Origin: JASLBX01 sp036373915
GTDB taxonomy: Bacteria; Actinomycetota; Actinomycetes; Jiangellales; Jiangellaceae
Assembly: GCA_036373915.1 (NCBI GenBank)
Contig: DASUUU010000109.1
Coordinates: 1-64,000, forward strand
DNA length: 64,000 nt
Direction of reading: 5' to 3'
Numbering within the stretch: position 1 is the stretch's first letter; each line of letters starts with the position of its first letter. The notes below the pieces were generated by a model. The model made no database searches. It saw only the letters and a program-made list of their open reading frames with translations, and was not told the DNA's origin. The position numbers and the translations under genes were made by a program. Shown in pieces: positions 48,749 through 58,373 of the stretch.

Positions 48749-50221
48749 ATGTCTGTGACGAAACAGGACGAGCGCAGGGTCGTCGAGCAGGTGACGACGG
48801 CCTTGCTCATCGGTGGCGAATGGCGGGAAGCGGCCTCCGGCGCCCGCTTCCCGGTGCAGGACCCCTCGACCGGTGAGGTCCTGACCGAGGTCGCCGACGG
48901 CTCGCCGGACGACGGAGCTGCGGCGCTCACGGCCGCGGCCGATGCCCAGAGCGCCTGGGCGGCGACGCCACCCCGAGAGCGAGCCGAGCTGCTCCGGCGA
49001 GCCTTCGAGACGCTGATGGCGCGCCAGGACGAGCTTGCCTTGCTGATGACCTTGGAGATGGGTAAGCCGCTTGCGGAGTCGCGGACCGAGATCGCCTACG
49101 CCGCCGAGTTCCTGAGGTGGTTTTCCGAGGAGGCCAGCCGGATCGAGGGTTCGTACCGGGTGTCGCCGGCGGGCGGCAGCAGGATCCTCACCATGCGCCA
49201 GCCGGTGGGCCCGTGCATCTTCATCACCCCGTGGAACTTCCCGACCGCCATGGGCACCCGCAAGATCGCGCCGGCCATCGCGGCAGGCTGCACGATGGTG
49301 GTCAAACCAGCGTCCGAGACGCCGCTGTCGATGCTGGCGCTGGCAGGCGTCCTCGAGGAATGCGGCCTGCCGCCCGGGGTGCTCAACGTGGTCATCACGT
49401 CGCATTCGAGCCAGGTGATGGAGCCGATGATCCGCGATCCGCGGGCCCGCAAGCTCTCCTTCACCGGCTCGACACCGGTCGGCCGCAAGCTGATCGAGCA
49501 GTCCGCCGAGCAGATCCTGCGGGTGTCGATGGAACTAGGCGGCAACGCACCGTTCCTGGTATTCGCGGACGCCGACCTGGATGCCGCGGTCGAAGGCGCG
49601 CAACTGGCGAAGATGCGCAATATCGGTGAGGCCTGCACGGCCGCCAACCGGTTCCTCGTGCACGAATCGGTGGCCGCTGAGTTCTCGTCCCGTCTCGCCG
49701 AGCGGATGGGTTCGCTCGTGGTGGGCCGGGGTACCGACGATGGGGTTGATGTAGGGCCGCTCATCACGGACAAGGCGCGGTCCGGTGTCGAGGACCTTGT
49801 CGCCGATGCCGTCGACCGGGGCGGCAAGGTCCTGACAGGCGGAACAGCCGTCGACGGCGCCGGCTGGTTCTACGCTCCGACCGTTATCGCCGACGTGCCA
49901 CGGGACGCGCGGATGACCCGCGAAGAGATCTTCGGTCCGGTGGCGCCGGTGACGACGTTCAGCAGCGACGACGAGGCGATCGCGTTGGCGAACAACACCG
50001 AATACGGGTTGATCTCGTACGTCTACACCCGCGACCTGAATCGAGCGCTGAAGGTAAGTGAGGCGCTGGAGTTCGGCATGGTCGGGCTCAACGCCGGGGT
50101 AATCTCCAACCCGGCCGCACCGTTCGGCGGGATCAAGGCGTCCGGCTTCGGCCGCGAGGGCGGCAGAGAAGGCATCGAGGAATACCTCGAGATCAAGTAC
50201 GTGGGAATCGGTGGCGTGTAA
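48749..50221 (+). CDS. gabD: NAD(P)-dependent succinate-semialdehyde dehydrogenase
   Basis: A 490-residue aldehyde dehydrogenase. ITPWNFPTAMGTRKIAPAIA is the substrate-tunnel start, FTGSTPVGRKLIEQSAEQIL the coenzyme site, MELGGNAPFLVFADADLDAA carries the catalytic Glu, and NIGEACTAANRFLVH the catalytic Cys. The EACTAANR pattern and the ending NAGVISNPAAPFGGIKASGF with GREGGREGIEEYLEIKYV fit the succinate-semialdehyde group, which channels GABA or alpha-ketoglutarate-derived succinate semialdehyde to succinate. Other short aldehydes cannot be excluded. DUF2630 follows directly. Confidence 0.9.
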   Translation: MSVTKQDERRVVEQVTTALLIGGEWREAASGARFPVQDPSTGEVLTEVADGSPDDGAAALTAAADAQSAWAATPPRERAELLRRAFETLMARQDELALLMTLEMGKPLAESRTEIAYAAEFLRWFSEEASRIEGSYRVSPAGGSRILTMRQPVGPCIFITPWNFPTAMGTRKIAPAIAAGCTMVVKPASETPLSMLALAGVLEECGLPPGVLNVVITSHSSQVMEPMIRDPRARKLSFTGSTPVGRKLIEQSAEQILRVSMELGGNAPFLVFADADLDAAVEGAQLAKMRNIGEACTAANRFLVHESVAAEFSSRLAERMGSLVVGRGTDDGVDVGPLITDKARSGVEDLVADAVDRGGKVLTGGTAVDGAGWFYAPTVIADVPRDARMTREEIFGPVAPVTTFSSDDEAIALANNTEYGLISYVYTRDLNRALKVSEALEFGMVGLNAGVISNPAAPFGGIKASGFGREGGREGIEEYLEIKYVGIGGV

Positions 50222-50467
50222 ATGGACGAGCAGCAGATTCACCTGCGAATTGCCGGGCTCATCGACGAGGAACACCAGTTGCGCGAGATGGTGTCCCGCC
50301 ACGAACTCGGCAGTGCCGACGAGCAGCGCAGGCTCGCCGAGATCGAGGAGAACCTGGACCAGTGCTGGGATCTGCTGCGCCAGCGCCGGGCGCGCCGGGA
50401 TGCAGGGGAGGATCCCGACCTTGCCGAGCCGCGCCCGGTCGACGTGGTGGAGGACTACGAGCAGTAA
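50222..50467 (+). CDS. DUF2630 family protein
   Basis: An 81-residue helical protein: HLRIAGLIDEEHQLREMVSR, EQRRLAEIEENLDQCWDLLR, QRRARRDAGEDPDLAEPRPV. This is a small actinobacterial family of unknown function, probably an antiparallel helical hairpin. Its ATG is the codon right after the gabD stop, so it is cotranscribed. Confidence 0.9.
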   Translation: MDEQQIHLRIAGLIDEEHQLREMVSRHELGSADEQRRLAEIEENLDQCWDLLRQRRARRDAGEDPDLAEPRPVDVVEDYEQ

Positions 50468-50508
50468 CAATCCGCCGATGCTCATCACTGCCCCGACCAG
50501 GCGGTCCC

Positions 50509-51831
50509 GTGGCTGAGGTGCGTACGCAGGAGGACGAAGTCGTCTCGCTGACGTCCGAGCTCATCCGGCTGGACACCAGCAACTACGGCGACGGCTCGGG
50601 CTCCGAGCGCTCGGCAGCGGAGTACGTCGCTACCCAACTCGCCGACGCCGGGATCGAAGCGACGCTGCTCGAATCCGCCCCGGGCCGGGCAAACGTCGTG
50701 GCGCGGGTCGCTGGGAGATCACCGTCCCTGCCGGCGTTGCTCGTGCACGGTCACCTGGACGTCGTCCCGGCGGTGGCCGGCGACTGGTCCGTCCACCCGT
50801 TCTCCGGTGAGGTCCGCGACGGAGTCGTGTGGGGACGCGGCGCCGTCGACATGAAGAACATGGTCGCGATGATGCTGGCGGTCGCGCGGCGATGGTCCCG
50901 CGAGGGGCGAACGCCGCAGCGGGACGTCGTGTTCGCCTTCACCGCGGACGAGGAGGACAGCGCGGCGGCAGGGGCGGATTGGCTGGTGCGTGAGCACGCC
51001 GATCTGTTCGAGGGGTGCACGGAGGGGATCAGCGAGTCGGGTGCGTACACGTTTCATGCGGGCGACGGCGTCCGGCTGTATCCCATCGGCGCGGGGGAGC
51101 GGGGGACGGCTTGGCTCGATCTCGTTGCTCGTGGGACGGCCGGGCACGGCTCGCGGGTGAACCGCGAAAACGCCGTGGGAGCGTTGGCCGCGGCCGTCGT
51201 CCGGATCGACGCGTACGACTGGCCGGTGCGGCTGACGCCGACCGTCAAGGCCGCTCTGGCCTCGATTGGCGCCGCCGTAGGTGTGGCCGCCGACCCCGAT
51301 TCGCCGGGGTTCGATGTCGATACCGTGCTCGAGCGGTTTGGACCGGCCAGACGGCTGGTGGAGTCCACCGTCCGGAACAGTGCCAACCCCACCATGCTGT
51401 CCGCCGGGTACAAGGTGAACGTGATACCTGGAGTCGCGACCGGGCGGGTTGACGGCCGGGTGCTGCCTGGAACCGAGGACGAGTTCGAAGCTGCGCTCGA
51501 CGAGCTGACCGGGCCGTCGGTCGACTGGTCGTACCACCACCGTTCGCCAGCGTTCTCGGCACCGGTCGACTCCCCGACGTTCGCGGCCATGTCGGCGGCC
51601 GTGCTTGCCGAGGATCCGGACGCGTATGTCGTCCCGGTCTGCCTGGCGGGTGGGACGGACGCGAAGCAGTTCTCGCGGCTGGGCATCGTGGGTTACGGGT
51701 TCGCGCCGTTGAGGCTGTCGCCGTCGTTCGACTATCACGCACTGTTCCACGGCGTCGACGAGCGGGTGCCAATCGACGCGCTGCGGTTCGGCGTGCGGGT
51801 GCTCGATAGGTTCCTGTCGTCGGTCTCGTGA
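50509..51831 (+). CDS. M20-family metallopeptidase/deacylase
   Basis: A 440-residue dinuclear zinc hydrolase. LLVHGHLDVVPAVAGDWSVH gives the first ligand His and the HLDVV Asp; VWGRGAVDMKNMVAMMLAVA the bridging Asp; FTADEEDSAAAGADWL the catalytic Glu pair; the lid domain has GTAGHGSRVNRENAVGALAA; FDYHALFHGVDERVPIDALR ends the catalytic domain. Family members are carboxypeptidases, aminoacylases or succinyl-diaminopimelate desuccinylases; this type is usually annotated only as M20. GTG start, 41 bases after DUF2630. Confidence 0.92.
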   Translation: MAEVRTQEDEVVSLTSELIRLDTSNYGDGSGSERSAAEYVATQLADAGIEATLLESAPGRANVVARVAGRSPSLPALLVHGHLDVVPAVAGDWSVHPFSGEVRDGVVWGRGAVDMKNMVAMMLAVARRWSREGRTPQRDVVFAFTADEEDSAAAGADWLVREHADLFEGCTEGISESGAYTFHAGDGVRLYPIGAGERGTAWLDLVARGTAGHGSRVNRENAVGALAAAVVRIDAYDWPVRLTPTVKAALASIGAAVGVAADPDSPGFDVDTVLERFGPARRLVESTVRNSANPTMLSAGYKVNVIPGVATGRVDGRVLPGTEDEFEAALDELTGPSVDWSYHHRSPAFSAPVDSPTFAAMSAAVLAEDPDAYVVPVCLAGGTDAKQFSRLGIVGYGFAPLRLSPSFDYHALFHGVDERVPIDALRFGVRVLDRFLSSVS

Positions 51832-51840
51832 GGGAGAGTT

Positions 51841-52764
51841 GTGCCGGTTCCTGAGCTCCAGCGTCCGCCGAGGTTGAAGCCCGGCGATCGGGTGGCCGTC
51901 GTCTCACCGAGCGGTCCGGTGCCGAAGGACCGCATGGACGCCGGATGCGCCGTGCTCCGGTCCTGGGGATTGGACGTCGTGCTGGGTGCGCACGTGTTGG
52001 ACGTGGACGACAGGTTCGAATACCTGGCGGGTACGGACGCCGATCGTGCTTCCGACCTGCAGCGGGCGTGGCTCGACGCGGATGTCTCCGGGGTCTTGTG
52101 CGCTCGTGGCGGGTACGGTGTGCACCGAATGGTGGACCTGCTCGACTGGTCGACCATGGCGGAGGTTCCGCCGAAGGTGCTCGCAGGTTTCAGCGATATC
52201 ACCGCGCTGCACGAGGCGTTTGCTGTACGGCTCGGCATAGCGACGCTGCACGCGCCCATGGTCGGCAGCCGGCAGATCGAGGACGGGCGTTCGGCCGGTT
52301 CGCTCCGGCAGACGTTGTTCGATCCCAATGGCTCGCGGGTGCTCACGTCACCGACCGCGTCGACACTGGTCGGGGGAGTGGCGTCCGGCGTGACGGTCGG
52401 AGGGTGCCTGGCGTTGCTGGCGGACAACCTCGGGACGCCGACGGCCCGGCCTGGCGTTGACGGGGGCATTCTGGTCCTGGAGGACACCGGGGAGGACCGC
52501 TATCGGCTCGACCGGATGCTCACCCAGTTGTTGCGCGCCGGGTGGCTGGACGGAGTCGCCGGCATCGCACTGGGTTCGTGGTTCGAGTGTGAGGCCGGTG
52601 TGCGAGACCTGATGCTCGACAGGCTGGGTGCTCTCGGTGTGCCGGTGGTCTGGGAGCTGGGCTTTGGCCACGGTCCGAGCTCGCTCACCGTTCCGTTGGG
52701 GATTCCAGCGACACTGGATGCCGACGCCACGACGCTGACCTTGGATGTGCCCGCTCTGGCGTAG
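51841..52764 (+). CDS. LD-carboxypeptidase (S66 family)
   Basis: A 307-residue serine peptidase of the LdcA/MccF family, which cleaves the terminal D-Ala from muropeptide tetrapeptides or detoxifies microcin-like compounds. LKPGDRVAVVSPSGPVPKDR starts it; ARGGYGVHRMVDLLDWSTM and AGFSDITALHEAFAVRLGIA carry the nucleophile Ser; ILVLEDTGEDRYRLDRMLTQ the Glu; ELGFGHGPSSLTVPLGIPAT the catalytic His. No signal peptide: cytosolic recycling is likely. GTG start nine bases after the M20 gene, so the two may be cotranscribed. Confidence 0.92.
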   Translation: MPVPELQRPPRLKPGDRVAVVSPSGPVPKDRMDAGCAVLRSWGLDVVLGAHVLDVDDRFEYLAGTDADRASDLQRAWLDADVSGVLCARGGYGVHRMVDLLDWSTMAEVPPKVLAGFSDITALHEAFAVRLGIATLHAPMVGSRQIEDGRSAGSLRQTLFDPNGSRVLTSPTASTLVGGVASGVTVGGCLALLADNLGTPTARPGVDGGILVLEDTGEDRYRLDRMLTQLLRAGWLDGVAGIALGSWFECEAGVRDLMLDRLGALGVPVVWELGFGHGPSSLTVPLGIPATLDADATTLTLDVPALA

Positions 52765-52813
52765 GGCCTCTCGGAGCGGGCCACCTGCCGGCAGGAATCG
52801 CGAGGTTCGTACT

Positions 52814-53527
52814 GTGTCGAACGTGGCCCTGCACGCTGACATCGACTTGCTGGTGTTCGACATCCTCGGGACGCTCGTCAACGAGCCTGGAGGGCTCCGC
52901 GCCAGCATCCGCGAGGCGGCTCCAGCTGAGAGCCTCGGTCACGAGGACGACCTCGTCGAGGTGTGGCAGAGCCACGTCGCGGACCAGCAACGGAAGATGC
53001 TCGACGGTCTCCGACCCTACGCCAACAGCGATGTCGTCGACCGCGAAGCGGCGCAGCTCGTGGCGACCAAGTGCGGCGTAACCGACGCGAGAGCCATCGA
53101 CAGGCTCGCCACCGCCGAACAGCGGTTAGATCCCTGGCCGGACACCATCGATGCACTCGAACGGCTCGCGCAACATGTCCCGCTCGTGGGGCTGTCCAAC
53201 GCGAGCCGGGCAACGCTGACCCGCCTCAATGCCCATGCCGGACTGCGCTGGCACTACCTGCTCTCGGCGGAGGACGCTCAAAGCTACAAACCTGCCCCTG
53301 ACGTCTACCGGCTCGCTGTCGGAATCGCCGGCGGTGGTGCGCCGGAGCGCGTTCTCATGGTCGCCGCTCACGCATGGGATCTCCGGGGCGCACAAGCTTT
53401 GGGACTGCGCACGGCCTATGTCCAACGCCCGGTCGCCGACCCACCTCTCACCACCGACTCATTCGACTACCACGCCACCAGCCTCACCGGTCTTGCGGCA
53501 GCGATTCTCGACCGCCAGGTTCGGTGA
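52814..53527 (+). CDS. HAD-superfamily hydrolase, 2-haloacid dehalogenase-like (type II)
   Basis: A 237-residue protein. Motif I is LLVFDILGTLVNEPGGL with nucleophile Asp16; motif II GLSNASRATLTRL; motif III lysine in AEDAQSYKPAPDVYRLAVGI; the MVAAHAWDLRGAQALGLRTA segment near the end is characteristic of L-2-haloacid dehalogenases, as is the final AYVQRP. The second acidic residue of the phosphatase DxD pair is replaced by Leu (DIL), fitting a dehalogenase. Substrate not known. GTG 52814 with GAGG upstream. Confidence 0.87.
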   Translation: MSNVALHADIDLLVFDILGTLVNEPGGLRASIREAAPAESLGHEDDLVEVWQSHVADQQRKMLDGLRPYANSDVVDREAAQLVATKCGVTDARAIDRLATAEQRLDPWPDTIDALERLAQHVPLVGLSNASRATLTRLNAHAGLRWHYLLSAEDAQSYKPAPDVYRLAVGIAGGGAPERVLMVAAHAWDLRGAQALGLRTAYVQRPVADPPLTTDSFDYHATSLTGLAAAILDRQVR

Positions 53528-53731
53528 TTCACGGCTGCTGGAGGGAAGGGTGTCCCTCGCTTGAGTCGCGGCCGCTCCGCACGAGTTCGGCCCGACCCCG
53601 TGCACGCGCGAACGGCGGGTTCAATCGCGAGCCGGTCCGCGCGGGTTGATCGACCGGACGCCGTACGGATCCTGGCGCAGATCACGTGGTGCAATGCGTG
53701 GTTCGGACCCGCCATGCGCGACAATGAGGCC

Positions 53732-54937
53732 ATGACGCCGCCGGTGCGAGACATCGTGGTCCTGGGCTCGACAGGATCCATCGGCGTCCAGGCGATCGAC
53801 GTGATCCAGCGCAACCCGGACATTTTTCGAGCTGTCGGCCTGGCCGCAGGCGGTTCCGACCCGGCCACTCTCGCCGCGCAAGCGCTCGACCTCGGAGTCG
53901 AGGCGGTCGCGATCGCGAAGGCCAGCGCGGCCGAGGATGTGCTGGTCGCTTTCTATGCGGAGGCGAAACGCCGCGGCTTCAGCGCGGGGCGGTACCCCGT
54001 CCCGAAGATCCTTGCCGGCCCGGACGCTGCCACCGAACTCGCCGGCCACCAATGCGACGTCGTACTCAACGGCATCACCGGCTCGATAGGGCTGCGCCCC
54101 ACCCTGGCGGCGCTCGACGCCGGTCGAACCCTCGCGCTGGCGAACAAGGAGTCGCTGATCGTCGGTGGGCCGCTGGTCACGGCCGCAGCGAAGCCCGACC
54201 AGATCGTTCCCGTCGACAGCGAGCACAGCGCCCTGGCGCAGTGCCTGCGCGGCGGACGCAGGGACGAAGTCCGCAGGCTGGTGATCACGGCGAGTGGCGG
54301 CCCGTTCCGGGGCCGGACCCGGGACGAACTGGCCGGAGTGACACCAGAACAAGCGCTCAACCATCCCACCTGGGACATGGGACCCGTCATCACCATCAAC
54401 TCCGCAACGCTCGTCAACAAGGGACTCGAGGTGATCGAGGCTCACCTGCTGTTCGGTGTCCCGTTCGACGACATCGAGGTCGTCGTCCACCCGCAGTCGA
54501 TCGTCCACTCGATGGTCGAGTTCATCGACGGGTCGACACTCGCCCAGGCCAGCCCACCGAGCATGAAGATTCCCATCGCGCTGGCGCTCGGGTGGCCGGA
54601 TCGCGTCCATGAGGCCGCCCCGCCGTGCGACTGGAGCACCGCGTCGACGTGGGAGTTCTACCCGCTCGACGACGAGGCGTTCCCCGCGGTGGCCCTCGCC
54701 CGCGAGGCGGGACGCCGGGGTGGTACGGCACCGGCGGTGTACAACGCGGCCAACGAGGCGTGCGTCGCGGCGTTCCGAGACGGCCGCCTCGGCTTCACCG
54801 CCATCGTGGACACGGTGGCCACGGTCCTGGCCGAACACCCATCCGACTCCGCGGGGAACGTCCTGACCCTTGACGACGTTCTTGCTGCGGACAGCTGGGC
54901 GCGCGTCCGCGCTCGCGAACTAGTGGAAGGCGTCTGA
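53732..54937 (+). CDS. dxr: 1-deoxy-D-xylulose 5-phosphate reductoisomerase
   Basis: A 401-residue MEP-pathway enzyme (IspC) converting DXP to MEP with NADPH. RDIVVLGSTGSIGVQAIDVI is the NADPH site; NGITGSIGLRPTLAALDAGR, LALANKESLIVGGPLVTAAA and PVDSEHSALAQCLRGG form the substrate/metal site; HPTWDMGPVITINSATLVNK and GLEVIEAHLLF follow. ATG 53732 with GAGG four bases upstream; ATG 53714 would add six residues. It starts the dxr-rip1-ispG group. Confidence 0.97.
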   Translation: MTPPVRDIVVLGSTGSIGVQAIDVIQRNPDIFRAVGLAAGGSDPATLAAQALDLGVEAVAIAKASAAEDVLVAFYAEAKRRGFSAGRYPVPKILAGPDAATELAGHQCDVVLNGITGSIGLRPTLAALDAGRTLALANKESLIVGGPLVTAAAKPDQIVPVDSEHSALAQCLRGGRRDEVRRLVITASGGPFRGRTRDELAGVTPEQALNHPTWDMGPVITINSATLVNKGLEVIEAHLLFGVPFDDIEVVVHPQSIVHSMVEFIDGSTLAQASPPSMKIPIALALGWPDRVHEAAPPCDWSTASTWEFYPLDDEAFPAVALAREAGRRGGTAPAVYNAANEACVAAFRDGRLGFTAIVDTVATVLAEHPSDSAGNVLTLDDVLAADSWARVRARELVEGV

Positions 54938-54942
54938 AGTCG

Positions 54943-56265
54943 ATGGACCTGCTAGCCGTGATCGGCGTTCTGGCCTTCGCGGTCGGTTTGCTGCTGTCCA
55001 TCGCGCTGCATGAGATCGGCCACCTGATTCCGGCCAAGGCGTTCGGCGTCAAGGTCACCCAGTACATGGTCGGGTTCGGCCGCACGGTCTGGTCGCGCCG
55101 GCGCGGCGAGACCGAGTACGGGTTCAAGGCGATCCCACTGGGCGGCTACGTCCGGATGATCGGCATGTTCCCGCCCGAGCCTGGTGCCGACCCGCGGCGG
55201 CTGCGCTCGGCCAGCACAGGCCCGTTCCAGGCGCTGATCGAGGACGCTCGCCGGGCGGCCAAGGTCGAGATCCAGCCGGGCGACGAGGACCGCGTCTTCT
55301 ACCGGCAGGCCTGGTGGAAGAAGCTGATCGTGATGCTCGGCGGGCCGATGATGAACGTGGTCATCGCCCTGGCGCTGGCCGCCGGCCTGCTGATGACGTT
55401 CGGCAACCCGCAGAAGCCGGTCTTGACGCCCGTGGTGTCGTCGGTGAGCGAGTGCGTCATCCAAGCATCCGAGAACCGCGCCGAATGTCTTCCGGACGAT
55501 CCGGTCGCCCCCGCGGCAAGAGCGGGTATCGAGCCGGGCGACCGGATCGTCTCGATTGCCGGTGCGCCCATCGACACCTGGGACGATGCCCGCGAGGTCA
55601 TCCGTGCACTCCCTGAGGCCGACACCGAGGTTGTCGTCGAGCGGGACGGCGAACTGTTGACGCTCACTGCGCCGATCATGGAGTCCGAGCGGCCGACACT
55701 CGACAGCACCGCCGACGACATGCGGTTCGAGTCCGTGGGCTTCCTCGGGGTCTCGCCGACCATCGACCACTACGAGAACGAGGACTTCGTCGGCGTTGTC
55801 GGCTGGATGGGCGATTTCACGGGCACGATGGCCAAGGCGGTCGCGTCGATCCCTCAGCGCATGGTGGGCGTGTGGGACGCTGCATTCGGTGGTGGCGAGC
55901 GTGACGTCAACGGCCCCATCGGAATCGTCGGCGCCGGCCGGATCGGCGGCGAGATCGCGTCCGACGAGGCCCTGGCGGTTGGTCAGCGCGTGGCCAGCTT
56001 CGTCATGCTCCTGGCGAGCTTCAACATGGCGATAGCTCTGTTCAACTTGATCCCGCTGCTGCCACTCGACGGCGGCCACATCGCCGGCGCCCTGTGGGAG
56101 GCGGTCAAGCGAGGCTGGGCGAAGCTCACCCGGGGCCCGACACCAAAGCCGGTCGACGTGGCCAAGGCGCTGCCATTGGCCTACGGCGTCGCCACGGTGC
56201 TGATCGGCATGGCCGTCCTGCTGCTCTACGCCGACATCGTCAACCCGGTCCGCCTGACCGGATAA
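54943..56265 (+). CDS. rip1: Site-2 protease (M50, Rip1/RseP type)
   Basis: A 440-residue intramembrane zinc protease. HEIGH in the first span (LLLSIALHEIGHLIPAKAFG) and the C-terminal NLIPLLPLDGGHIAGALWEA make the active site. A PDZ domain lies between (AARAGIEPGDRIVSIAGAPI), and the intramembrane loop FGFGRTVWS-like VGFGRTVWSRRRGETEYGFK follows the first helix. It would cut anti-sigma factors and other single-pass proteins; Rip1 in mycobacteria is the model. The anti-sigma-like protein at 17815-19107 is a conceivable substrate (speculation). Confidence 0.95.
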   Translation: MDLLAVIGVLAFAVGLLLSIALHEIGHLIPAKAFGVKVTQYMVGFGRTVWSRRRGETEYGFKAIPLGGYVRMIGMFPPEPGADPRRLRSASTGPFQALIEDARRAAKVEIQPGDEDRVFYRQAWWKKLIVMLGGPMMNVVIALALAAGLLMTFGNPQKPVLTPVVSSVSECVIQASENRAECLPDDPVAPAARAGIEPGDRIVSIAGAPIDTWDDAREVIRALPEADTEVVVERDGELLTLTAPIMESERPTLDSTADDMRFESVGFLGVSPTIDHYENEDFVGVVGWMGDFTGTMAKAVASIPQRMVGVWDAAFGGGERDVNGPIGIVGAGRIGGEIASDEALAVGQRVASFVMLLASFNMAIALFNLIPLLPLDGGHIAGALWEAVKRGWAKLTRGPTPKPVDVAKALPLAYGVATVLIGMAVLLLYADIVNPVRLTG

Positions 56266-56294
56266 TCGAACGGGAAATTGCGAGAATAGAGAAT

Positions 56295-57452
56295 ATGAGC
56301 GCGATCCAGCTCGGTATGCCCGCCGTGCCCGCTCCAGTGCTGGCCGAGCGACGGCGATCCCGCAAGATCCGCGTCGGCAAGGTCGAGGTCGGCGGCGACG
56401 CGCCGGTGAGCGTCCAGTCGATGACGACCACGCCGACGACGGACATCAACGCGACTCTTCAGCAGATCGCCGAGCTCACGGCGGCCGGCTGCGACATCGT
56501 GCGCGTCGCCTGCCCGAGCGCCGACGACGCCGAGGCGCTGCCGGCGATCGCGAAGAAGTCGCAGATCCCGGTCATCGCCGACATCCACTTCCAGCCCAAG
56601 TACGTCTTCGCGGCTATCGACGCCGGGTGTGCGGGCGTGCGCGTCAACCCCGGAAACATCCGCAAGTTCGACGACCAGGTCGGCGCTATCGCCGGGGCCG
56701 CCGCGGATGCTGGGGTGTCGATCCGGATCGGCGTCAACGCCGGCTCGCTCGACCAGCGGCTGCTGGACAAGTACGGCAAGCCGACGGCGGAGGCACTGGT
56801 CGAGTCGGCGGTCTGGGAAGCGTCGCTGTTCGAGGAGCACGACTTCCACGACTTCAAGATTTCCGTCAAGCACCACGACCCGGTCGTCATGGTGCAGGCG
56901 TACGAGATGCTCGCCGAGCGCGGCGACTGGCCGCTGCACCTCGGGGTCACCGAGGCCGGCCCGGCGTTCCAGGGGACGATCAAATCTTCCGTCGCGTTCG
57001 GCGCCCTGCTGTCCAAGGGCATCGGCGACACCATCCGCGTCTCGCTGTCCGCGCCGCCCGTCGAAGAAGTCAAGGTGGGGCTGCAGATCCTGCAGTCGCT
57101 CAATTTGCGCGAGCGCAAGCTCGAGATCGTCTCCTGCCCGTCCTGTGGGCGAGCCCAGGTCGACGTCTACACCCTCGCCGACAAGGTGACCGCCGGGCTC
57201 GAAGGCATGGAAGTTCCGCTGCGGGTGGCCGTCATGGGTTGTGTGGTCAACGGCCCGGGGGAGGCCCGCGAAGCCGATCTCGGGGTGGCGTCCGGCAATG
57301 GCAAGGGTCAGATCTTCGTCAAGGGCGAGGTCATCAAGACGGTGCCGGAATCGCAGATCGTCGAGACGCTCATCGAGGAGGCCATGCGCATGGCCGAGCA
57401 GATGGAGGACTCCGGTGTGCCGTCCGGCGAACCCACCGTTAGGGTCTCCTGA
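56295..57452 (+). CDS. ispG: 4-hydroxy-3-methylbut-2-en-1-yl diphosphate synthase
   Basis: A 385-residue iron-sulphur enzyme (GcpE) reducing MEcPP to HMBPP, the penultimate step of the MEP pathway. It shows VEVGGDAPVSVQSMTTTPTT, VADIHFQPKYVFAAID-like IADIHFQPKYVFAAIDAGCA, VRVNPGNIRKFDDQVGAIA and KISVKHHDPVVMVQAYEML; the cluster cysteines are in VSCPSCGRAQVDV and VMGCVVNGPGEAREADLGVA. Normal length. Start ATG 56295. Confidence 0.97.
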   Translation: MSAIQLGMPAVPAPVLAERRRSRKIRVGKVEVGGDAPVSVQSMTTTPTTDINATLQQIAELTAAGCDIVRVACPSADDAEALPAIAKKSQIPVIADIHFQPKYVFAAIDAGCAGVRVNPGNIRKFDDQVGAIAGAAADAGVSIRIGVNAGSLDQRLLDKYGKPTAEALVESAVWEASLFEEHDFHDFKISVKHHDPVVMVQAYEMLAERGDWPLHLGVTEAGPAFQGTIKSSVAFGALLSKGIGDTIRVSLSAPPVEEVKVGLQILQSLNLRERKLEIVSCPSCGRAQVDVYTLADKVTAGLEGMEVPLRVAVMGCVVNGPGEAREADLGVASGNGKGQIFVKGEVIKTVPESQIVETLIEEAMRMAEQMEDSGVPSGEPTVRVS

Positions 57453-57504
57453 GCAATAATCTGCTCACAAATGCTCCGGCGCGCGGCCCGCGGGGAGGTC
57501 GGTG

Positions 57505-58347
57505 ATGCTCGACGCACCGGTGGTGTACTCGCTGACACCCGACGATCTGGCCGAAGCACGGGATTTGCTCGCTCGCGACCCCGTCAGCGACGTGTTCGTG
57601 GGTTCGCGGGTGCATCAGTCAGGGCTCGTCGCGCGCCGGCTCGGCGGGGAGCTTTGGGGCTATCGCGAGCGTGGTCGGCTGGTTTCGTTGTGCTATTCAG
57701 GCGCCAACATGGTGCCGGTCAATGCAATGCCGCCGGCGATCCGCACGTTCGCCGACCTGGCCGGTCAGAGGCGCCGGACGTGCTCGTCGATCGTGGGGCC
57801 GGCGACCTCGGTGCTGGGCATGTGGGACCTGCTCCAGCCGGCGTGGGGGCCGGCCCGTGAAGTGCGGGCCCGCCAGCCGGTCCTCGCCATCGACGGCCCG
57901 CCGGAGATCCCGCCCGATCCGGAGGTGCGCCGGGTCCGTCCCGAAGAGATCGACCGGTTGCTGCCGGCATCGATCGCAATGTTCACCGAAGAGGTCGGAG
58001 TGTCACCGATCGGCTCGGATCACGGCGCGCAGTACCGGGCCCGGGTGGCCGACCTGATCCGCGGCGGCAGGGCCTTCGCTCGCTTCGAGGACGGCGAGGT
58101 GGTCTTCAAAGCCGACATCGGCGTAGCCACGCCCCTCGCCTGCCAGATCCAGGGGGTGTGGGTGCGCCCCGATCGGCGAGGCAACGGCCTGGCCGGCGCC
58201 GGCATGGCGGCAGTTGTCGAGTACGCCCGGCGCGACGTCGCGCCGATAGTGTCGCTGTACGTGAACGACTACAACGTCGCCGCACGTGCGGCCTACCGGC
58301 GGGTCGGATTCCGGGAGGTCGGCACGTTCGCCACCGTTCTGTTCTGA
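57505..58347 (+). CDS. GNAT-family N-acetyltransferase with DUF4081 N-terminal domain
   Basis: A 280-residue protein with an N-terminal DUF4081-type domain (VSDVFVGSRVHQSGLVARRL, LCYSGANMVPVNAMPPAIRT) and a C-terminal GNAT domain (FKADIGVATPLACQIQGVWV, the acetyl-CoA loop RPDRRGNGLAGAGMAAVV and YVNDYNVAARAAYRRVGF). The acceptor is unknown; genes of this type lie regularly between ispG and proS in actinobacteria. ATG 57505 is six bases from GGAGG; GTG 57502 is just before it. Confidence 0.92.
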   Translation: MLDAPVVYSLTPDDLAEARDLLARDPVSDVFVGSRVHQSGLVARRLGGELWGYRERGRLVSLCYSGANMVPVNAMPPAIRTFADLAGQRRRTCSSIVGPATSVLGMWDLLQPAWGPAREVRARQPVLAIDGPPEIPPDPEVRRVRPEEIDRLLPASIAMFTEEVGVSPIGSDHGAQYRARVADLIRGGRAFARFEDGEVVFKADIGVATPLACQIQGVWVRPDRRGNGLAGAGMAAVVEYARRDVAPIVSLYVNDYNVAARAAYRRVGFREVGTFATVLF

Positions 58348-58373
58348 GCGACGATCTCGGGCACACTGGCATC